Part shown: in pieces, positions 32,472 through 37,371 of the stretch
Position numbering within the stretch: position 1 is the first letter of the stretch
How the letters are laid out: each line of letters opens with the position of its first letter
Source: HyVt-560 sp964577195
GTDB lineage: Bacteria > Pseudomonadota > Gammaproteobacteria > UWMA-0217
Assembly: GCA_964577195.1 (NCBI GenBank)
Contig: CAZNYF010000005.1
Location: 1 to 37,371, forward strand
Length of the DNA: 37,371 bases
Direction of reading: 5' to 3'
The notes under the pieces: model-generated
The model's database searches: none
What the model was told of the DNA's origin: nothing
What the model saw: only the letters and a program-made list of their open reading frames with translations
Program-made: the position numbers and the translations under genes

Positions 32472-33033
32472 TACTTGGCTCCCGAGGTGTCTCTTTTTGA
32501 ACTTCCAACGAGAATGTACGTACCGCTAGCCGAGACTTTTTATCTTTGGATTTTGACTCGATAACTGACAATTTTGGATTAACCAGCCATGGCGAGGCTT
32601 CGAGGTTTCGCATGTAGCTAGAAACACGCGCATCCGATTCGGCTCTACCCGAGAGGGTTAATTTATTCCCGGATTGTGCAAGCTTGGTTAAGTGCAGACC
32701 ATCGGGTAACGTTGTTACCAGCTCATCAAAAAGATGTACGATTTCCGGGCGGCTGCGTTGCAATTGCTGAATAATTTCCATGCGATCCAATAGCGCCTGT
32801 TTCTTATTATCCAGGTTTTTGATGGTTTTGATGCGTTTATCGACTTCGGTGATCTCAAGTTTTAATTGATCATTACGAGACTTTTGATTATCAATATCTC
32901 CGCTAATCACCATGTGAGAAGCGAGCATCAAACCCGCGCCAATGACGGCCGTCAGTCCTAACAATGAAACAAATTTTCGTTGCTGCTCACGGCGGAAATT
33001 TTCGCGCCACGGCAATAGATTAATATGCGCCAT
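32461..33033 (-). CDS. pilN: Type IV pilus assembly protein PilN
   Basis: Bitopic inner-membrane protein, 190 residues. The cytoplasmic N-terminus carries INLLPWRE, the conserved motif that docks into PilM. A membrane helix (about 23-45), a coiled coil and a periplasmic ferredoxin-like domain (LPDGLHLTKLAQSGNKLTLSG) follow. The start ATG overlaps the pilM stop as TAATG. Confidence 0.96.
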   Translation of the reverse strand: MAHINLLPWRENFRREQQRKFVSLLGLTAVIGAGLMLASHMVISGDIDNQKSRNDQLKLEITEVDKRIKTIKNLDNKKQALLDRMEIIQQLQRSRPEIVHLFDELVTTLPDGLHLTKLAQSGNKLTLSGRAESDARVSSYMRNLEASPWLVNPKLSVIESKSKDKKSRLAVRTFSLEVQKETPREPSNGS

Positions 33034-34091
33034 TAGTCAAAACTCCTCATCGCGAGTCCTACCGCAATCAACAGCGCAGGTGCATCATTGCCCAGTCGTT
33101 GCTGATTGATCTTTGATGCGAAGCTCATACGGCTAAAAGGATTGGCAATAATAGTAGCGGTTTGGGTTTGCTGTTCGACCATCTCGTCAATTCCGGGAAT
33201 TGAGGCACAACCGCCACCTAAAATAATTTGATCAACTTCGGTGTGCTGACTCGATGCATAAAAAAACTGTAAAAGCCGCTGGGCTTGCTGCGTTAGGGTG
33301 TCTTTAAAATTATTGAGGATTTCTGGCACGTAGTTATCAGGTAATCCGCCCTCTTTCTTGGCTAATCCCGCCTCTGCAAATGACAATCCATAGCGACGCA
33401 TAATTTCTTCTGTGAGCTGACGACCACCGAACGCCTGTTCACGCGTGTAAATCAGCTGATCATTGTGAACGACCGAGATACTGGTCATCGTCGCGCCGAT
33501 ATCAAAAATGGCTACGGTTCTATCCCCATCAGTTTCACTGTGGTGATCGACGAGGCTGCTAGTGCCTTCGGTCGCGTAGGATTCGATATCTACTATAACC
33601 GGCTCTAACCCGGCTGCCTCTGCAATTGAACAGCGCGTTTCCACAATTTCGGTGCGCGATGCTGCCAGTAAGACATCGACCGTATTCGGTGTAATATCTG
33701 ATGTTCCAAGCACTTCAAAATCCAGATTAACTTCGTCTAAGGAATAAGGAATGTACTGGTCTGCCTCAAGTTGAATCTGCCCTTCGAGTTCATCTTCAGG
33801 GATATTTGCAGGCATAGTGATGGATTTGGAGATTGCCGCCGAAGCAGGTACAGCCAGAGCGCAGCGCTTGGTTTTTGAGCCACAGCGTTTGACTGCTTTA
33901 GATAATGCATTGCTGACCGCACCAACATCCGAAATACTCTTCTCGACAACCGAATTGGTTGGTAAGGGTTCAACGGTGTAGGACTCAACACGATAGCGGT
34001 TGCCAGACTGGCTCAACTCAATTAACTTGATGCAAGTTGAGCTGATATCAATCCCTAATAATGGCTGCTTTCTTCGTCCAAATGAAAACAC
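33033..34091 (-). CDS. pilM: Type IV pilus actin-like protein PilM
   Basis: Cytoplasmic actin/FtsA-like ATPase, 352 residues, that binds the PilN N-terminus and couples the assembly motors to the envelope complex. The phosphate-1 motif is LLGIDISSTCIKLIELS and the phosphate-2 region is VAIFDIGATMTSISV; an adenosine-type motif QIILGGGCASIPGIDEMV follows. It starts with GTG at 34091, preceded by AGAGGA. It is the first gene of the pil operon and divergent from ponA, the standard arrangement in Gammaproteobacteria. Confidence 0.96.
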   Translation of the reverse strand: MFSFGRRKQPLLGIDISSTCIKLIELSQSGNRYRVESYTVEPLPTNSVVEKSISDVGAVSNALSKAVKRCGSKTKRCALAVPASAAISKSITMPANIPEDELEGQIQLEADQYIPYSLDEVNLDFEVLGTSDITPNTVDVLLAASRTEIVETRCSIAEAAGLEPVIVDIESYATEGTSSLVDHHSETDGDRTVAIFDIGATMTSISVVHNDQLIYTREQAFGGRQLTEEIMRRYGLSFAEAGLAKKEGGLPDNYVPEILNNFKDTLTQQAQRLLQFFYASSQHTEVDQIILGGGCASIPGIDEMVEQQTQTATIIANPFSRMSFASKINQQRLGNDAPALLIAVGLAMRSFD

Positions 34092-34281
34092 GAAATTTCC
34101 TCTATTTATGGCTACTTAGCGTCAAATGTTGCTGTTATTGATTAGGAAAATATCCCAAGTGGTAACCAGCAGGTGTATGTTACCCTATTTTGACCCTGTC
34201 AAGCACTCTACGCGTCCAGTGCGTTATGGATGAGGAGGCTAACAGAATTTACGATACCAACTGTTTGAACCAGTCGACTAT
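34092..34281. promoter_or_regulatory. Divergent pilM / ponA promoter region
   Basis: On the minus strand TTGACA (34197-34202) is a perfect -35 for pilM, with CATACA (34174-34179) 17 bases on as a poor -10. TTGAC-CCT-GTCAA at 34190-34202 is a palindrome, so a -35-like word is present on both strands. GGTAAC (34161-34166) and GTTACC (34179-34184) form another 6-base inverted repeat. Promoter calls are by eye. Confidence 0.4.
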
Positions 34282-36696
34282 ATGAATGTAATCACTACTA
34301 TTTTCCGCTGGATATTGATCTTCATCTCTACAATTGCGTTGCTTGGCGTTCTGATTGTCGGCGGCGTGTCTATCTACGCGTTGCCAGGCTTGCCGTCTGT
34401 TGACCAGCTTAAAAGTGTTGAATACCACGTACCACTACGCGTTTACTCTGCCGAAGGTGACCTACTGGCTGAATTTGGCGAGAAACGGCGTATTCCACTC
34501 GATATCGATGCGATTCCCGATTATTTGAAACAAGCGGTGGTCGCGGCAGAAGATGATCGTTTTTACGAGCATCCTGGTGTGGATTATCAAGGCTTGCTCC
34601 GTGCCGCGCTGAATCTGGCCAAGACAGGTGAGGCGATACAAGGTGGCTCAACCATTACCATGCAAGTGGCGCGCGGATTTTTCCTCAGCCGCGAGCGGTC
34701 ATTTTGGCGCAAGCTGCGCGAGGTGTTACTCGCATTTCAAATTGAGAAACGGCTAACCAAAGATCAAATTCTGTCGCTGTATCTCAATCAAAACTATATG
34801 GGTAAACGTGCCTACGGCGTAGGTGCAGCAGCGCAAACTTACTACGGGATTGATGTTAAAAATCTAAACCTGCCGCAAATAGCAATGCTGGCTGGGCTGT
34901 ACAAAGCACCTTCTCGCTTTAATCCCGTAGCAAATCCAGATCGTGCAAAATTACGCCGTAATTACGTGCTGCGCAGAATGTCAGAAAATGGTTACATCTC
35001 CCGGGCAGATTTTGATACTGCAATCGCAACCCCCCTGACCGCGAGAGTCCACGCGGCTAAATTGGACGTTGAAGCAGGCTATGTATCCGAAATGGTGCGG
35101 GCGCATCTACATGCTCAGTATGGGGATGATATTTACTCATCCGGCTTTCGGGTAACCACTACGATCCAGAAAAGACTCCAACAGGCCGCGAATCTGAGTT
35201 TACGCAAAGCCTTGCTATCTTACGATCGCAGGCATGGGTATCGCGGTGTCGAAGCACATTATGATCTCGCCGGAAAGAGCAGCGCAGATTTTGACCACTT
35301 GCTACAAAATCATCCCGAATATGGCGGGTTACGCGCCGCTTTAGTGATGTCATCAGATGCTTCCAGCGCATCATTGTATTTGGACAACAATGAAGTTGCT
35401 GATTTAAACCTTGGCGCAATCCGCTGGGCGAGACCATATATTGATGAAGACAACACCGGCCCACGGCCTCAGCGTGTTGACGAAGTGGTTGAATCGGGCG
35501 ATCTGATCCGCTTGGTACGCACCGAAGATGGCTGGCGGCTGGCGCAGTTACCCGAGGTGGGTGGCGCACTGGTCTCAATCAAAGCCGAAGATGGTCAGAT
35601 TCAGGCATTGACCGGTGGTTTTGACTATTTCCACAGCCGCTTTAATCGCGCTGTTCAGGCAGTTCGGCAACCTGGATCTAATTTTAAACCCTTTATTTAC
35701 TCTGCCGCTTTAGCTAAAGGATTTACCCCTGCGAGTATTTTTAATGATGCGCCCATTGTCCATGAGACAGAAATTCGTGGTGAAATGCGGTTGTGGCGAC
35801 CAGAAAACTATTCCGGAAAATTTCACGGCCCAACGCGATTACGCAAAGCGCTGGCGCATTCTCGTAACCTTGTTTCGATTCGGCTATTAAATAAAGTGGG
35901 TGTAAGATTTTCGCTCAATCACATTAATAAATTTGCTATGACTGAGCGCCCCATGCCGCCGGATTTATCGCTCTCACTAGGCACCGGCTCACTCACACCA
36001 CTGGAGCTGGTGAGTGGCTATGCGGTACTTGCCAATCAAGGTTATAGAGTCAATCCGTATTTCATCAGTAAGATCGAAGACCGCAATGGCAATGTCATCT
36101 TTCAACATGCACCCGATGTTGCCTGTGAAGCGCCCTGTGAAAACCTGCTAACACCGGAGTTATTGAGCGTCACACCAGAACTAACAAGTTCTGGCAAGCG
36201 TTTGGGGCGCCCGGCTGAGCGTGTTGTAGAACAAGACAATATGTTTCAAATGGTCAGCATGATGAAAGATGTGATTCGTGTTGGTACCGGACGACGCGCA
36301 AAAGTGCTTAATCGAAATGATCTTGCGGGAAAAACCGGCACCACCAATGAACAAAGAGATGCCTGGTTTAGCGGTTTTAATCGAGAGATTGTAACGACTG
36401 TATGGATTGGATTTGACAAGCTCAAACCGTTGGGCAAAAAAGAAACAGGTGGCCGATTAGCGTTACCTGCATGGATTGACTACATGCGAACCGCGCTACA
36501 AGGCGTACCGCAGCGTCCCTGGAAAATGCCCGATAATCTGGTGGTTATCGAAATAGACTCAGAATCCGGATTACGAGTTGAGACAGAAACACCAGGCGCT
36601 ATTTTTGAGATGTTCAGACCTGGAAATATTCCCGAGCCAGCCAAGCGACGCGTCACTCCCATCGACGGTACCGAGGTGCCAGAACAGATTTTCTAG
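34282..36696 (+). CDS. mrcA: Penicillin-binding protein 1A (bifunctional peptidoglycan synthase)
   Basis: Class A PBP, 804 residues, anchored by one N-terminal helix (about 9-33). The glycosyltransferase domain has catalytic Glu90 in VVAAEDDRFYEHPG, plus GGSTITMQVAR and LYLNQNYMGKRAYGVGAAA. A PBP1a-type OB insert (about 320-425) separates it from the transpeptidase. The transpeptidase has Ser466 in PGSNFKPF (SxxK), SRN at 527-529 and KTG at 684-686. The start is ATG 34282. A strong GAGGAGG lies about 44 bases upstream, and a 19-codon open frame (34226-34285) overlaps the start as ATGA. Gene name ponA is also in use. Confidence 0.96.
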   Translation: MNVITTIFRWILIFISTIALLGVLIVGGVSIYALPGLPSVDQLKSVEYHVPLRVYSAEGDLLAEFGEKRRIPLDIDAIPDYLKQAVVAAEDDRFYEHPGVDYQGLLRAALNLAKTGEAIQGGSTITMQVARGFFLSRERSFWRKLREVLLAFQIEKRLTKDQILSLYLNQNYMGKRAYGVGAAAQTYYGIDVKNLNLPQIAMLAGLYKAPSRFNPVANPDRAKLRRNYVLRRMSENGYISRADFDTAIATPLTARVHAAKLDVEAGYVSEMVRAHLHAQYGDDIYSSGFRVTTTIQKRLQQAANLSLRKALLSYDRRHGYRGVEAHYDLAGKSSADFDHLLQNHPEYGGLRAALVMSSDASSASLYLDNNEVADLNLGAIRWARPYIDEDNTGPRPQRVDEVVESGDLIRLVRTEDGWRLAQLPEVGGALVSIKAEDGQIQALTGGFDYFHSRFNRAVQAVRQPGSNFKPFIYSAALAKGFTPASIFNDAPIVHETEIRGEMRLWRPENYSGKFHGPTRLRKALAHSRNLVSIRLLNKVGVRFSLNHINKFAMTERPMPPDLSLSLGTGSLTPLELVSGYAVLANQGYRVNPYFISKIEDRNGNVIFQHAPDVACEAPCENLLTPELLSVTPELTSSGKRLGRPAERVVEQDNMFQMVSMMKDVIRVGTGRRAKVLNRNDLAGKTGTTNEQRDAWFSGFNREIVTTVWIGFDKLKPLGKKETGGRLALPAWIDYMRTALQGVPQRPWKMPDNLVVIEIDSESGLRVETETPGAIFEMFRPGNIPEPAKRRVTPIDGTEVPEQIF

Positions 36697-36728
36697 GCAG
36701 TTTTACCAATCACAGCGATCGGTTAGAT

Positions 36729-37310
36729 ATGGCACGCAAAAACTCCTCAAGATTACGGCTTCTCATTGCAGAAGAAGCGGCTAAACTGATTACTGAGGGC
36801 GCTGCCGACTTCCACAGCGCCAAGCAAAAAGCCGCCACTCGGCATGGTGTGACTGCCTCGCGTGATTTACCCGACAATTTAGAAATAGAGCAGGCTTTGA
36901 TTGCCCGCCAGCAATTGTTTGAGGGAGATCAACACACCGTAATAGTGGATGAGCTGCGGAAAACCACATTGACACTAATGACGGAGCTGACAGCGTTCGA
37001 CCCACATTTGGTTGGCGGTGTTTTGAGTGGCACAGCGAATGCATTCTCAGAGATCCAGCTACACGTTTTTAGTGATGACCTGGAAGCGGTGGCGATTCAC
37101 CTACTCAATAAAAATATTGCTTACCGTTCAATAGAAAAAGAAATGGCTGATCTACTGCTGCCAGGGTTTAAGTTCTCCTGGCAGAACAAACCGATAGAGT
37201 TACTGGTGTTTGACGATGACGCACGAATTTCTCCACCAAGTCCGATAGACGGCAAGCCAATGGCGCGAGCATCTAAAGCCGAAGTTACCGCTTTGCTTGA
37301 GCGGGTCTAG
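36729..37310 (+). CDS. Conserved protein of unknown function, possible nucleotidyltransferase fold
   Basis: Protein of 193 residues, predicted cytoplasmic, without signal or membrane segment. The N-terminal third is helical and basic (IAEEAAKLITEGAADFHSAKQKAA). The middle part reads LVGGVLSGTANAFSEIQLHVFSDDLEAV, which resembles the G-S/T and DD patterns of small nucleotidyltransferases. Near the end is SPIDGKPMARASKAEV. I recognise similar uncharacterised proteins in other Gammaproteobacteria but cannot assign a reaction. It begins 32 bases after mrcA on the same strand and may be co-transcribed. Confidence 0.75.
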   Translation: MARKNSSRLRLLIAEEAAKLITEGAADFHSAKQKAATRHGVTASRDLPDNLEIEQALIARQQLFEGDQHTVIVDELRKTTLTLMTELTAFDPHLVGGVLSGTANAFSEIQLHVFSDDLEAVAIHLLNKNIAYRSIEKEMADLLLPGFKFSWQNKPIELLVFDDDARISPPSPIDGKPMARASKAEVTALLERV

Positions 37311-37371
37311 TATCCAACAATGTTGCTTTGATGGGTCAGCGCAAACCAACGCGTTCAGAACAAGGCATTGC

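Overview
The window is a gene-dense stretch of a gammaproteobacterial chromosome, probably from a free-living and possibly aquatic species. This is inferred from gene content and order: rpoN-hpf-ptsN next to lptB-lptA-lptC-kdsC-kdsD, def-fmt-rsmB-trkA, tsaP-like/dprA, pilMNOPQ-aroKB and ponA are all arrangements typical of Gammaproteobacteria. I see no phage, insertion sequence, CRISPR array, toxin or defence island. A 100-base run of N at 10437-10536 is a scaffold gap and breaks one gene.

Region 1 (46-9593, minus strand) reads, in transcription order, from the CaCA antiporter yrbG through kdsD and kdsC (Kdo synthesis) and lptC, lptA, lptB (LPS transport) to rpoN (sigma-54), hpf, ptsN, hprK, rapZ, a mannose-type EIIA and HPr. 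This joins outer-membrane biogenesis to a regulatory, sugar-permease-free PTS. Its HPr has both the His15 and Ser46 phosphorylation sites, and HPr kinase/phosphorylase is encoded nearby.

Region 2 (9686-20622, minus strand) runs def-fmt-rsmB-DUF4390-ntrY-ntrX-trkA-trkH-lpxL-like (gapped)-MazG-like. It combines translation initiation and rRNA modification, an NtrYX two-component pair, potassium uptake, lipid A acylation and nucleotide clean-up. The NtrX-like regulator has lost the GAFTGA loop and several ATPase residues expected of a sigma-54 activator.

Region 3 (20623-23296) is a divergent intergenic region rich in palindromes, followed on the plus strand by a LysM protein resembling TsaP and by dprA.

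Region 4 (23306-34091, minus strand) is one long same-strand block: pilM-pilN-pilO-pilP-pilQ-aroK-aroB-dnaG-rpoD-tRNA-Ile2(CAU). Two loci that are normally separate, pilMNOPQ-aroKB and dnaG-rpoD, are joined with only 6 bases between aroB and dnaG. The usual rpsU is absent.

Region 5 (34282-37310, plus strand) holds the class A penicillin-binding protein ponA/mrcA, divergent from pilM, and a conserved uncharacterised gene.

Type IV pilus genes, a TsaP-like secretin partner and DprA together suggest pili and possibly natural transformation. The least ordinary non-coding feature is a family of nested inverted repeats, with two full copies and one half copy. They share an AATAGC/GCTATT core and have different but self-complementary arms.
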